NCBI GenBank assembly: GCA_000169075.1
Contig: AAVT01000001.1
Coordinates: forward strand, 943,201-1,007,200
Origin: a marine gamma proteobacterium HTCC2143
Lineage (GTDB): Bacteria > Pseudomonadota > Gammaproteobacteria > Pseudomonadales > Dasaniaceae
Length of the DNA: 64,000 nucleotides
Direction of reading: 5' to 3'
The notes under the pieces are model-generated. The model was not told the DNA's origin and did no database searches. It saw only the letters and a program-made list of their open reading frames with translations. Positions within the stretch are counted from its first letter, which is position 1; each line of letters starts with the position of its first letter. Made by a program: the position numbers and the translations under genes. Shown one piece after another: positions 44,783 to 54,239 of the stretch.

Positions 44783-45418
44783 ATGCGCCTGCTGACTGAA
44801 ATCCAACACAAGAAACATGTGGTGTGGGATTGGAACGGAACTATTCTTGACGACGTTCAACATGCTGTGAATACCATGAACGTCCTGCTTGACGGTCATG
44901 ACCTACCGTTAATAGACATTGTTACTTATCGTCAGATTTTTGAATTCCCTGTAAAAAAATATTACGACAAACTAGGCTTTGACTATTCTAAGCGTTCATT
45001 TGAACGTTTATGTGGCGATTTTATTGACTGTTTTATGGCGGAATTTGGCGACTGTCGGCCCTTCCATTCAATGCCGGCAATTTTGTCTTCGCTAAACACC
45101 AATGGTCAGGTCCAATCAGTCTTGTCAGCTACCGATCAAGTCAACCTCGATAAAATGGTCGATCATTTTGGTTTCGGTGATTACTTTGACTTTGTCTATG
45201 GGATTGACAACAAAATTGCGGCGTCTAAACTCCAAAGAGGTTTTGAGTTGCTACAAAATTCGCCGATACCTAGCAACGACACGGTATTGATTGGTGATAC
45301 CCTTCATGATCTGGAGGTAGGTAAAGCGTTGGGAATAGATGTTGTTTTAGTGACCCATGGGCATCAGTGTCAGTCTATCCTTTGCCGTCGTCATGATACC
45401 GTTATTTCAATGTCTTGA
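44783..45418 (+). CDS. HAD-superfamily phosphatase
   Basis: A 211-residue HAD hydrolase with motif I WDWNGTILDD (nucleophile Asp; the usual second Asp of DxD is Asn, a known variant), motif II SATDQ, and motif III/IV KLQR...DTVLIGDTLHDLEVGKAL. A helical cap lies between motifs I and II, as in phosphoglycolate phosphatases. Substrate unknown. It precedes the LolA-like operon by about 115 bases on the same strand. Confidence 0.85.
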   Translation: MRLLTEIQHKKHVVWDWNGTILDDVQHAVNTMNVLLDGHDLPLIDIVTYRQIFEFPVKKYYDKLGFDYSKRSFERLCGDFIDCFMAEFGDCRPFHSMPAILSSLNTNGQVQSVLSATDQVNLDKMVDHFGFGDYFDFVYGIDNKIAASKLQRGFELLQNSPIPSNDTVLIGDTLHDLEVGKALGIDVVLVTHGHQCQSILCRRHDTVISMS

Positions 45419-45533
45419 TCGTTTTTAACGTAGACATGAATGCTATGATAAGTAATAGCCGTGTTTTTAATGTCATAAAAAAAGTCGCTATATAAATTTT
45501 ATCGCGGTATTTTCTGTCCAGAAAGGCAACACG

Positions 45534-46310
45534 ATGACAAAATATATAACCCTTGGATTACTGCTTTTTTCACTGCCGATGTCGTGGTTTCTGACGGCTG
45601 AAAATCTTGTCACTGACACAAGTGCCAATGAAGAAAAAGCAAAAAAACTGATTCAACAAGTTGATGATATGTACCGTTCAACGGCGAGTCGCGCCACCAT
45701 GACCATGCGTGTCCAGACGCCCAATTATGAACGTTCTATGACCATGGAGTCATATACGATCGGTGAAGAGAAAATGTTGATTCGGATTCTCGCCCCTAAA
45801 AAAGAGCGGGGAATTTCAACACTAAAACTTGATGAAGAAATGTGGAATTTTTTTCCGAAAATCAATAAAACCATCAAGGTGCCGCCGTCGATGATGATGG
45901 GGTCTTGGATGGGATCAGATTTTACCAATGACGACTTGGTAAAAGAAACCAGCTTAACCGATGACTATGCGCTATCACTGGATGAAAGTGGCGAAATATA
46001 TGTAATTACCTTAATACCCCGAGCTCAGACAGTGACTGTCTGGGACAAAATCATTATTAAAATGAATAAAGAAAACTATACCCCGATCGAACAAGCTTTC
46101 TATGATGAGAAAAACCGAAAAGTTCGAGTAATGAGCTATCGTGAGCCGAAACAGTTTGGGGGTGTTATTTTGCCCTCGGTTCTAGAGATGGTGCCGCTCA
46201 ACAAGAAGGGTCATAAAACACTCGTCTTATACGATAAGCTTGAACTCAATGCCGAAGGTGTAGAAGAAGATTTATTTACTCTGCGTTCATTAAAGCGAAG
46301 ATTGCGCTAG
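45534..46310 (+). CDS. Outer-membrane lipoprotein-sorting-like (LolA-like fold) periplasmic protein
   Basis: A 258-residue protein with an N-terminal signal (about 1-22, LLLFSLPMSWFLTA) and the half-barrel fold of the LolA-like family: DMYRSTASRATMTMRVQTPNYERSMTMESYTIGEEKMLIRILAPKKERGISTLKLDEEMWNFFPKINKTIKVPPSMM. It lacks strong similarity to true LolA. It opens an operon with two FtsX-type permeases, an ATPase and an outer-membrane protein, so a role as a periplasmic carrier of lipid or lipoprotein is inferred. Confidence 0.85.
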   Translation: MTKYITLGLLLFSLPMSWFLTAENLVTDTSANEEKAKKLIQQVDDMYRSTASRATMTMRVQTPNYERSMTMESYTIGEEKMLIRILAPKKERGISTLKLDEEMWNFFPKINKTIKVPPSMMMGSWMGSDFTNDDLVKETSLTDDYALSLDESGEIYVITLIPRAQTVTVWDKIIIKMNKENYTPIEQAFYDEKNRKVRVMSYREPKQFGGVILPSVLEMVPLNKKGHKTLVLYDKLELNAEGVEEDLFTLRSLKRRLR

Positions 46311-46319
46311 GGGGAACTT

Positions 46320-47546
46320 GTGTTAGTCGCAAAACTCGCATTCAGGAATATATTCAGACAGCGTCGCCGATCACTGCTTACCGGCTTAAGTATGGGCGGG
46401 GGTTACATATTACTCGCTCTGACAATCTCATTGGTTGAAGGTTCTTATAATAACATCATCAACATCGTGACAACGGATCACACTGGCCATGTGCAGATTC
46501 ATAAGGAAAATTATCTCGAACGGCCGGGAATTTTTAAGACACTTTCCCGGGGTTCAGGTATTGAAACTCTTCTTGCGAACGAGCCCAGTGTTCGTAGTTG
46601 GGCGCCACGGATCTATGGTGTTGGCCTCGGTTATGGCGATGAAAAAAGCGCGCCATTATCAATTGTTGGTATTGATCCTGTGATGGAAAGAAACACCACC
46701 AGCATTTTTGGAAAAGTCCGTGAGGGGAACTACTTTAGTGACCCAGTAAATAGTGACGGCTATTATTCCGTGATGATCGGATATGGTGTGGCCGACATGC
46801 TCAAATTATCAATTGGCGATGAGATTGTATTAATATCGAGCGGCGCAGATGGTTCTATTGCAAACGATATTTATCGTGTTGGCGCACTAGTAGGGTCTCG
46901 TGATTCATATGAAAAAATGACGGTTTATCTTCCTCTCGAGGCTGCCCAAGATTTTTTTTCAATGAAGGGTAAGGTTCATGAATATGCAGTGATGACCAGC
47001 CACCCCAGCGAAGCTTGGAAGTTAACGGCTGTGCTGTCGGCAATTATCGATGATCCGCTGGTTACTGTGTCACCTTGGCAGGTCGTGGAAGCGACCTTTT
47101 ACAAGTCGATGGAAGCTGACAAACAGGGTAATAAAGTGACGATGGGTATCGTTGTATTCCTTATTTGTATTGGCGTGTTGAATACCGTTTTGATGTCTGT
47201 GCTCGAACGTACCAAAGAATTTGGCGTTATGTTGGCTGTGGGAACAAATCGCCTAATGGTTATGGCGATGATCATTTTGGAAATAGTGACGCTGGGATTG
47301 TTATCCTGCGCTATTGGGTTTTTGTTATCACTGCCACTGCTCTACTGGTTTACCCATGTTGGTATCACCATGCCTCAACCTATCGATATGGGAGGCGTTA
47401 TTTATGACACGATGGTCGGTGAAATGGGTGCTGCAATTTTTATTATTCCAGTCGTTATTATCGTGGGCTCCGCCGCTGCTGTAAGTTTTATTCCGGCAAT
47501 TCGAGCAGCCCTTATCACCCCTCTTGACGCTTTGTCAGACCGTTAG
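46320..47546 (+). CDS. ABC transporter permease (LolC/MacB family), first
   Basis: A 408-residue protein with an N-terminal membrane helix (ILLALTISLVEG), a large periplasmic domain (about 45-270), then three helices including VVFLICIGVLNTVLMSVLERTKEFGVMLAVGTNRLMV, the FtsX coupling motif, and a C-terminal IPAIRAALITPLDAL. The start (TTG or GTG region, MLVAKLAFRNIFRQRRRS) is nine bases after the LolA-like gene. It pairs with the next permease as a heterodimer, like LolC/LolE. Confidence 0.92.
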   Translation: MLVAKLAFRNIFRQRRRSLLTGLSMGGGYILLALTISLVEGSYNNIINIVTTDHTGHVQIHKENYLERPGIFKTLSRGSGIETLLANEPSVRSWAPRIYGVGLGYGDEKSAPLSIVGIDPVMERNTTSIFGKVREGNYFSDPVNSDGYYSVMIGYGVADMLKLSIGDEIVLISSGADGSIANDIYRVGALVGSRDSYEKMTVYLPLEAAQDFFSMKGKVHEYAVMTSHPSEAWKLTAVLSAIIDDPLVTVSPWQVVEATFYKSMEADKQGNKVTMGIVVFLICIGVLNTVLMSVLERTKEFGVMLAVGTNRLMVMAMIILEIVTLGLLSCAIGFLLSLPLLYWFTHVGITMPQPIDMGGVIYDTMVGEMGAAIFIIPVVIIVGSAAAVSFIPAIRAALITPLDALSDR

Positions 47547-47555
47547 GAACTTGTT

Positions 47556-48779
47556 ATGAACCTTATATTACGTTTGGCTTGGCGAAATATATTTCGAAAC
47601 GGACGGCGCACCTTTCTGACTTGCCTGCTATTGGCTTGTTCTCTGATCGCATTAGTTCTGACTGATGGTGTAATGAGAGGAATGATGGACCTCATGGTCG
47701 AGACTACAACACGTACGTTTGCCGGTGAGGCACAGGCGCATAAAAAAGGCTTTCGTGATTCATTTGACGTCGATCTATATATCGAAGACATCAGCATTGT
47801 TGCCAATAAGCTGGAGGCTGATGTCGCCATTGAGGCTTATACAATTAGAACGATGTCGGGTGCAATGATGTCGTCGGCAGATAATATGGCGGGTGGTTTG
47901 CTGTGGGGTGTAGACGGTGAGCGCGAAGCGAAAGTAAGTAAACTAAAGGAAGCGCTTGTTGATGGCTCGTATTTGACGGGTAAAGACAATGAAATCCTTA
48001 TCGGCGAAGAGCTGGCTGACCTATTGAGTGTTGAGCTAGGTGATCGAATTGTTGTGACGCTATCTCAAGTCGACGGCGGGGAGCTCTCGCAAGCGCTGTT
48101 TCGGCTTTCGGGTATTTTCAAGTTTGGAATGCGAGAGATCGACAGTTCAATGATTTTTATTAACTTGGCGCAAAGCCGTAAAATTCTCGGAATGGAGGCG
48201 GGCGCACATCAAGTCGCTTTCAACTTTGTTAATGCCAAAGACGCTGTCGACCCGGAGTCTGCAACCATCCGGTCATTATCAACAGGGGATATCGAAGCAG
48301 CAAGCTGGGTTGATCTTCAGCCACAAATGTCTGCCATGTTGGCTATGGTTGATTTTTCTTTGTTGATCGTTGGTGGGATTTTATTTCTCATTGCCTCTCT
48401 TGGAATTATCAATTCTATGTTTATGTCAATCTATGAGAGAATTTATGAGTTTGGGGTAGCGATGGCAATAGGCACGCGGCCGAGCCAAATGGTCACTCTG
48501 ATCATGGCAGAGGCGTTTTTTCTAGCGCTATTATCAATTGTCGGCGGTATGATCGTTTCCTATTTCTTAATCGATTATTTTTCGGTGGCCGGTATTCCAA
48601 TGGGCGATATGGAGTTCGAGGGGATTAGTATTCACAATAATATTAAGACCATTTTTGATATCTCACAATTCACAGTGTTACCGTTGTCTGTCGTCGCTTT
48701 AACTTTGGTGGCAGCCATTTACCCTGCACTTTTTACAGCGCGTATTGTGCCATCAGAAGCGCTGCATAAATCACTCTGA
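47556..48779 (+). CDS. ABC transporter permease (LolC/MacB family), second
   Basis: A 407-residue paralogue of the preceding gene (LRLAWRNIFRNGRRTFLTCLLLACSLIALVLTDGV; ASLGIINSMFMSIYERIYEFGVAMAIGTRPSQMV), with the same four-helix plan and periplasmic domain. Spacing to the previous stop is nine bases. The two permeases share little sequence outside the membrane segments. Confidence 0.92.
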   Translation: MNLILRLAWRNIFRNGRRTFLTCLLLACSLIALVLTDGVMRGMMDLMVETTTRTFAGEAQAHKKGFRDSFDVDLYIEDISIVANKLEADVAIEAYTIRTMSGAMMSSADNMAGGLLWGVDGEREAKVSKLKEALVDGSYLTGKDNEILIGEELADLLSVELGDRIVVTLSQVDGGELSQALFRLSGIFKFGMREIDSSMIFINLAQSRKILGMEAGAHQVAFNFVNAKDAVDPESATIRSLSTGDIEAASWVDLQPQMSAMLAMVDFSLLIVGGILFLIASLGIINSMFMSIYERIYEFGVAMAIGTRPSQMVTLIMAEAFFLALLSIVGGMIVSYFLIDYFSVAGIPMGDMEFEGISIHNNIKTIFDISQFTVLPLSVVALTLVAAIYPALFTARIVPSEALHKSL

Positions 48780-48803
48780 AGCACCTTGAGAACCGGAGGA
48801 AAG

Positions 48804-49505
48804 ATGTCAAAAGTCATCGAAACTAGCCATCTCTGCCGCTACTTTGGCGAGGGAGAATTATTGGTGAAGGCCTTGGATGACGTCAGTATTGACGTCGAAG
48901 AGGGAGAGTTTTCTGCGATTATAGGACCGTCGGGTTCAGGAAAAAGTACACTGCTTCATCTGATTGGAGGGTTGGATAAACCGACCCATGGTGAAGTCAT
49001 CCTCGCGGGAACCAATATTGAGTCGATGACTCGGTCAGCGCTGTCGAATTTTCGACGCGACCATATCGGTTTTGTTTTTCAGGCTTACAATCTTATTCCT
49101 GTACTCTCGACCATTGAAAATATCGAATATGTCATGTTGATGCAAGGTGTGCCATCGTCGGAGCGGCGAAAACGCGTTTTTGAAATGCTGGATATTTTAG
49201 GTTTGGATGGTTTGGGGGGGCGGCGCCCCGCACAGCTGTCTGGGGGGCAGCAGCAGCGCGTTGCAGTTGCGAGGGCGATGGTTTCCCGACCTAATATTAT
49301 TCTCGCAGATGAGCCTACTGCGAATCTGGATTCGAAAACAGGGATATCACTGTTAGATATGATGAAGGATCTTAATGTGCGTCATGGTATGACGTTTATT
49401 TTTTCAACACATGATCAAAAAATAATGGATCGCGCTCGGCGTTTGATACATCTTCGCGATGGGTTGATTGAATTAGATGAACAGAGAAAAGAATTCGCTG
49501 CCTGA
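48804..49505 (+). CDS. ABC transporter ATP-binding protein (LolD/MacB type)
   Basis: A 233-residue ATPase from ATG 48804, with GGAGG four bases upstream; the frame is open six codons earlier. Walker A GPSGSGKST, Q-loop VFQAYNLIP, signature LSGGQQQRVAVARAM, Walker B IILADEPTANLDS and H-loop STHD are all intact. It energises the two preceding permeases. Confidence 0.95.
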   Translation: MSKVIETSHLCRYFGEGELLVKALDDVSIDVEEGEFSAIIGPSGSGKSTLLHLIGGLDKPTHGEVILAGTNIESMTRSALSNFRRDHIGFVFQAYNLIPVLSTIENIEYVMLMQGVPSSERRKRVFEMLDILGLDGLGGRRPAQLSGGQQQRVAVARAMVSRPNIILADEPTANLDSKTGISLLDMMKDLNVRHGMTFIFSTHDQKIMDRARRLIHLRDGLIELDEQRKEFAA

Positions 49506-49523
49506 GGGTGCTGGTTTCAGCTT

Positions 49524-50747
49524 ATGAACCAAACTACTTTTGTAAAAATACTTCTTGTTACATTCATTCCTACAGCAGCGGCTGCTGAGACGACTTTTAT
49601 ATTTGGCGGCTATATAAAGTCCTTTGCAATTGCCCAGTCAGCAATTGAAATAGAGGATCTTCCTACAGACATTGACGATGTCGATGATCTGCATCAATCT
49701 CAGAATTCGCTCCGTTTAATGGCTGATGCATTTACGGGTGACAACGTGGCATGGCAGTTACATTATGAAGTGACGCCCATTTTTTTTTCACGTGCTGCCA
49801 GCAGTAATCCTTTTTCAAATACAACGTTTTCTTCGTCCAACAATAACTATCGATTGACCGATATCAAGCCTACTATTGATGATTCGATGGCTAAGCGTGT
49901 AACTTATCAAAATCTTGATCGGCTCAATGCTCGTTTTAATCTCGACGCCGGTGATTTGACGATAGGACGGCAAGTCATTTCGTTGGGTTCGGCAAGAATG
50001 ATTAATCCGATCGATGTTTTTTTGCCGTTTAAAGTGACAACACTGAACCAAGAATATCGTACCGGTGTTGATATGGTTCGCTTTCAAAAACCGATGGGTG
50101 AGTTGAGCGAGATAGATATGGGCATTGTTCTTGGAGACGACGCAAAAACAGAAAATAGCGCGGTTTTCATCAATGGACAATCTAATTGGAAGGGTTCAGA
50201 CATTTCAGTAACAGCTATTCGCTTTGCTGAACAAAACCTATTGGGTGGAGGTATAGAATCTTCGATCGGGGATATGGGGGTGTGGTTTGAAACTGCTTGG
50301 GTGTTTGGAGATGATAATTATAATCGGACTTCCGTGGGCGTTGATTATTCATTTTCCACTCACGTTTTCGGGCAGATAGAATATCATTACAATGGCGCGG
50401 GAGATGCCGACCCTAAGGGTTATCGAGATTTGCAAGACCATGTGGCTTATCAGAAAGGCGGTGTTTTTTTACTGGGAAAAAATTATCTGATGCCGTCTCT
50501 ATCATGGACCGCAACACCAATCTTGACACTGACCGTTTCGTCGCTGCTTAATCTTGATGACTCTTCAGCATTTGTCAACGCGTCGGGGTCATACTCACTA
50601 GGCGATGAGTTGGGAATGAATTTTGGCCTCTATCTGTTTTATGGTGACCGTCTGGCTTATCAGCCGGTGCCCCCGGTTGTAACAATTCAATCCGAATATG
50701 GGTCTAATTCAAATCTCGCCTATATAAGTTTGAACTACTTTTTTTAG
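49524..50747 (+). CDS. Outer-membrane beta-barrel protein, partner of the ABC system
   Basis: A 407-residue protein with a signal peptide (to AAAAE, about residue 21), many alternating hydrophobic/aromatic strands (e.g. NVAWQLHYEVTPIFF, LTVSSLLNLD) and a C-terminal Phe-Phe (SLNYFF), typical of barrel proteins recognised by BAM. I recognise no named family. It starts 18 bases after the ATPase stop, so is the last gene of a five-gene operon. It could be an outer-membrane recipient or channel for the exported lipid or lipoprotein; this is inference from context. Confidence 0.8.
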   Translation: MNQTTFVKILLVTFIPTAAAAETTFIFGGYIKSFAIAQSAIEIEDLPTDIDDVDDLHQSQNSLRLMADAFTGDNVAWQLHYEVTPIFFSRAASSNPFSNTTFSSSNNNYRLTDIKPTIDDSMAKRVTYQNLDRLNARFNLDAGDLTIGRQVISLGSARMINPIDVFLPFKVTTLNQEYRTGVDMVRFQKPMGELSEIDMGIVLGDDAKTENSAVFINGQSNWKGSDISVTAIRFAEQNLLGGGIESSIGDMGVWFETAWVFGDDNYNRTSVGVDYSFSTHVFGQIEYHYNGAGDADPKGYRDLQDHVAYQKGGVFLLGKNYLMPSLSWTATPILTLTVSSLLNLDDSSAFVNASGSYSLGDELGMNFGLYLFYGDRLAYQPVPPVVTIQSEYGSNSNLAYISLNYFF

Positions 50748-50792
50748 CAGATTTAGCCGTTCGGTTTATGGTTTACCGGATTGGTTGGTCCG

Positions 50793-52079
50793 CTACCGGG
50801 TCGCTTCTTCGTCGATGAATACGACAGCGATAGCAGCGAGCACATACAGGATCATAAATATTTCAAAGGCTAAATCATAGTTACCGGTGGTGTCATAAAT
50901 CCAGCCCGCCAAAGGAATGCCTGAAACCATAATTGGCAACATGGCTGGCCTCATGAGTCCCATTATATAGCCAAAGCCTTTTTGCCCGAATAGCGACGAT
51001 ACCAGTGATCCATGAATGGGCACCATCCCGCCCATGCCAAACCCAAATATCATAGCGGCGACAGTAAGCGAGCCGTAAGAATCGGCATTAAGTAGAAAAA
51101 ATTGACCGATAAACTGACAAAATATGGCTATCCATATCGCTATGCGGGCATTCGAGTAATCGGTTATCCAGCCGTAAATGACTTTACCAATTACCCCTGC
51201 GGCGGCGGCGAAGGACAAAATAGGTGCGGCCTGGGTGAGCGAAAAGCCCATATCAGTTACCCTGGGAACCATATGGGTTAAGGTGGCACCGTTACAGCAA
51301 AATAGTAGTGCGAAGGTGACAACTACCAGCCAAAAATTTCTATTTCCCAGCGCTTGTTTGATGCTCCAGTGCTCTCCACTTTGACGTGAGATGATGTTGT
51401 CTGCTTGGGTGGCTTCGGCTGTACCGGAGGAGGGTTGATGTTTCGATTTTAACTCCGCGGGGCTCGTAATTACGTAGCGCAACACAACCGGAAGCACACA
51501 TAGAAGGGTCACTGCACCAAATACGGTAAAACCGGCGCGCCAGCCATATTGTTGGATCATCCAAGCAGAGATAATAGGCATGGCGACCCCGGATAACGAT
51601 ATGCCCATGGTAGCAATACCCAGAGCGCGCCCCTGCTTAGTAAAAAACCAGTTGGTGACTAGCTTGGCCGTCGACAAACCGCCCATTGCCGAAGATCCAA
51701 ACGCAATCAGTGTCGCTAGGATAAAATATAATTGCCATTGGGTCGCAATTAATGACAATAGAAAGAAGCCTAGTGACAGTGTAACCGTGCCAAAAATCAT
51801 CACTGAGCGGATAGGGTATGAGTCGAGAGCTTTACCCAGAAATGGCGATATAACGGCCGAGACGATATTGACCAGCGTTATGCCAATGGAAACATCTAAA
51901 CGAGAACCACCAAATTCCTCCGCTAGCGCCTTAAAGAACACCCCGTAAGAATAGAAGAAAAATCCGACGGCAATAAAGTCGACAAAAAAAGCTACGGCAA
52001 CGATCTTCCAGCCATAGTAAATTGACGAGGATTGGGGGGGGTTCAAATTTATGTCCTTGCTGGGATGGGGTTGCTGCAC
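50793..52079 (-). CDS. MFS transporter (monocarboxylate/OFA-like)
   Basis: A 428-residue protein with 12 predicted membrane helices, the helix 2-3 loop LGKALDSYPIRSVMI, the helix 6-7 hydrophilic loop with Ser/Gln, and the second-half GKVIYGWITDYSNARIAIW repeat of the MFS motif. It resembles the monocarboxylate and oxalate-formate antiporter group. Substrate unknown; uptake of a carboxylate catabolised by neighbouring genes is plausible. Confidence 0.88.
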   Translation of the reverse strand: MQQPHPSKDINLNPPQSSSIYYGWKIVAVAFFVDFIAVGFFFYSYGVFFKALAEEFGGSRLDVSIGITLVNIVSAVISPFLGKALDSYPIRSVMIFGTVTLSLGFFLLSLIATQWQLYFILATLIAFGSSAMGGLSTAKLVTNWFFTKQGRALGIATMGISLSGVAMPIISAWMIQQYGWRAGFTVFGAVTLLCVLPVVLRYVITSPAELKSKHQPSSGTAEATQADNIISRQSGEHWSIKQALGNRNFWLVVVTFALLFCCNGATLTHMVPRVTDMGFSLTQAAPILSFAAAAGVIGKVIYGWITDYSNARIAIWIAIFCQFIGQFFLLNADSYGSLTVAAMIFGFGMGGMVPIHGSLVSSLFGQKGFGYIMGLMRPAMLPIMVSGIPLAGWIYDTTGNYDLAFEIFMILYVLAAIAVVFIDEEATR

Positions 52080-52313
52080 GGGAGTTTGATAAATGATCAG
52101 CTTTTCGTGCCAAAAAATTAATCGATTGCCAGTTTTGTTAGTTGCCGGATCTCGTCTAATACTATAACGCCAAGAACTCAGTATACAAAGTCGAATAGCG
52201 TTGAAACGTAACCGAGGGGGCTAAGGTGAACAGGTTTTAATGTTTGCGCTAATGTGATCAATCAACCCTCATGAAAATATGATATGGTCTTCGGTTTTCA
52301 CTAGGAGAAGTTT

Positions 52314-52718
52314 ATGCCAGTCAATATATGTAAGGATTCTATCGATCTAGGAATTGTAACCAAAAATTCTGCTGCGCTTATTAAATTTTATCGAGATACT
52401 TTGGGTCTCGAACAGACGGGTGAACAGGATATGCCTGGTGGCGGTCATATGACTCGTTTAATGGCGGGGACAACAACGGTCAAGATTGTCGTCAATGGCA
52501 AAGACCCCAAAGGTGAAGCTGCCCCAGGCGGACTTCGCGGTGCTACCGGTTATCGCTATTTCACTATTACAGTAAACAATCTTGCTGAAGCCGCTGAAGA
52601 ATGTGCTGCCGCCGGCTATCAGGTTCCAGTGCCAGCCACAGAGATAGCGCCGGGCGTTACCATTGCGATGATAGAAGATCCCGACGGCAATTGGGTAGAG
52701 CTGTTACAGCACGGCTAA
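52314..52718 (+). CDS. VOC (glyoxalase-fold) protein
   Basis: A 134-residue protein from ATG 52314 with GGAGAAG just upstream. Two beta-alpha-beta-beta-beta units: LGIVTKNSAALIKFYRDTLGLEQTG and ITVNNLAEAAEECAAAGY...MIEDPDGNWVELLQHG. The His/Glu metal ligands of glyoxalase I are only partly present (Glu in WVELLQ). Function could be an epimerase, dioxygenase or lyase. In the catabolic region with MaoC next. Confidence 0.85.
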   Translation: MPVNICKDSIDLGIVTKNSAALIKFYRDTLGLEQTGEQDMPGGGHMTRLMAGTTTVKIVVNGKDPKGEAAPGGLRGATGYRYFTITVNNLAEAAEECAAAGYQVPVPATEIAPGVTIAMIEDPDGNWVELLQHG

Positions 52719-52829
52719 AAGGCCAATCTTTCCATCCGACAAAGGGACTGTGTGTTGTCGGATGGAATCTGTGCTTAGCGGGCGGTACTTATCAACAATG
52801 CAGAACGATGCACTATAAAGGTCAACACA

Positions 52830-53306
52830 ATGAGTGATACGTTTAATCCTGAAAATCATTGTCCTTTCCCCCATCGGGGATTTGAGCAGTTGCTACAGGC
52901 AGAAAAGTTCATCCTTCCATCGCGAACGGTGACAGATGCGCATTTTTCAGCGTTTCAAATGCTCAGTGGTGACAATCATCCGATACACTATGACCGTGTT
53001 TATTGCGAAAATCAGGGTCATCGCGATCTGCTGGCACACGGCTTACAGGTATTATGTTTCACGGCGGCTGGAGCCGGCGCATTTCCACATATCGTCGGAG
53101 AAAGCCTGATTGGATTTATCGAACTAACAGTAAAGTTCAAAGGCGGTGTTTATGTTAACGACACGCTCTATCCCAGCTTGCAGATTACCGAATTAAAGCC
53201 GCAGAAGACAACTGGTGTTGTGGTCATGCGAGCAACTGTACACAACCAAGCCGGCGAGCTAGTGCTGGATGGCCAGCATAAATACCTTCTTCGGCTTTCC
53301 TCTTAA
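52830..53306 (+). CDS. MaoC-family (R)-specific enoyl-CoA hydratase-like protein
   Basis: A 158-residue hot-dog protein: FQMLSGDNHPIHYDRVYC holds the catalytic Asp and His of the family, followed by DLLAHGLQVLCF and FKGGVYVNDTLYPSLQITEL. It hydrates trans-2-enoyl-CoA or catalyses a related dehydration. Follows VOC on the same strand by about 110 bases, and is convergent with the Nudix gene. Confidence 0.88.
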   Translation: MSDTFNPENHCPFPHRGFEQLLQAEKFILPSRTVTDAHFSAFQMLSGDNHPIHYDRVYCENQGHRDLLAHGLQVLCFTAAGAGAFPHIVGESLIGFIELTVKFKGGVYVNDTLYPSLQITELKPQKTTGVVVMRATVHNQAGELVLDGQHKYLLRLSS

Positions 53307-53328
53307 ACACATAGGTGGTTGAGGCGAG

Positions 53329-54117
53329 TTAGGGCATTTTCTCTTCTGAAATCAGATATCCTGCTTCTTTTGGAATGCAGAGGAATTTACCGTCTTCTCG
53401 GCTCTCTACCCATGGCTCGACACTAACAATGGTTCGGTTATCGGTGTCCTCAATGGCGGAGGCGGAAGACTTGCTTTGCGCCAACAGTTCAATATTGAGT
53501 CTGGTTGGAAAAATGACAGTCCGTGTTCCGGCGGCAGCTTCATCGAGTGCCTGTTGTGGATCAATCCAAATGGAGTCAACGGATTCGTGCCCATCGTGTA
53601 AAGCGAGATGATCATCGGGTGCTAAGGCCAGATAAAAATGAGTATCGAAACGCTTGGGCATCATCATGGGTGTTACCCAGTGAGCAAAGTGATGCAGTGT
53701 TTCGCAGGCGAGAATCAGGTTTTCCGCGTCAAGAAATTCTTTAATAGTCATGTCGCCGTCGGCAAGAGGCTTGCGATAATGTTCTAATCCCTCTAGTCGC
53801 TTGCCATCAATCAGTTCACTGCTGTCAGCTGGGCGCGCTAATAATATGCCACATTCTTCAAATGCTTCTCGAATGGCACCAACGCGTAAGCCCAGTTCGC
53901 CATCATCAAGACCGTCAACACCCGTACACTGGCTACGAACGTCGGCATCGGAACTTGCAACTTTACCACCGGGGAAAACTAATGCACCTGAGGCAAAATC
54001 AATTTGGTGATGACGTACGACCATAAATACCTCAAGTCCTTTATCTCCGTCTCGAAGCATCAAGATTGTCGCGGCGGGTACCGGTGTTGCTGGAATTCGT
54101 TTTTCTCTGTCAGACAT
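53329..54117 (-). CDS. Nudix hydrolase (NUDT19-like CoA diphosphatase type)
   Basis: A 262-residue Nudix enzyme. The box is spread by an insertion: FPGGKV then, about 25 residues later, GAIREAFEECGILLARP, which gives the REAxEExGI core. An insertion between the G-rich strand and the Nudix helix is typical of the NUDT7/NUDT19 branch that cleaves CoA or acyl-CoA. That substrate fits the acyl-CoA context but is inferred. Confidence 0.85.
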   Translation of the reverse strand: MSDREKRIPATPVPAATILMLRDGDKGLEVFMVVRHHQIDFASGALVFPGGKVASSDADVRSQCTGVDGLDDGELGLRVGAIREAFEECGILLARPADSSELIDGKRLEGLEHYRKPLADGDMTIKEFLDAENLILACETLHHFAHWVTPMMMPKRFDTHFYLALAPDDHLALHDGHESVDSIWIDPQQALDEAAAGTRTVIFPTRLNIELLAQSKSSASAIEDTDNRTIVSVEPWVESREDGKFLCIPKEAGYLISEEKMP

Positions 54118-54239
54118 GGGGCAATTTCTCTTTATGATTATTCGTTTTTCTAAGTATTACGATAGTAGCGAATTAAGTCTATCTAAATACAGTATCTTGT
54201 CGATTTGAACAGTGAGCTGGTTTAGCTCGAACTGTCTTC

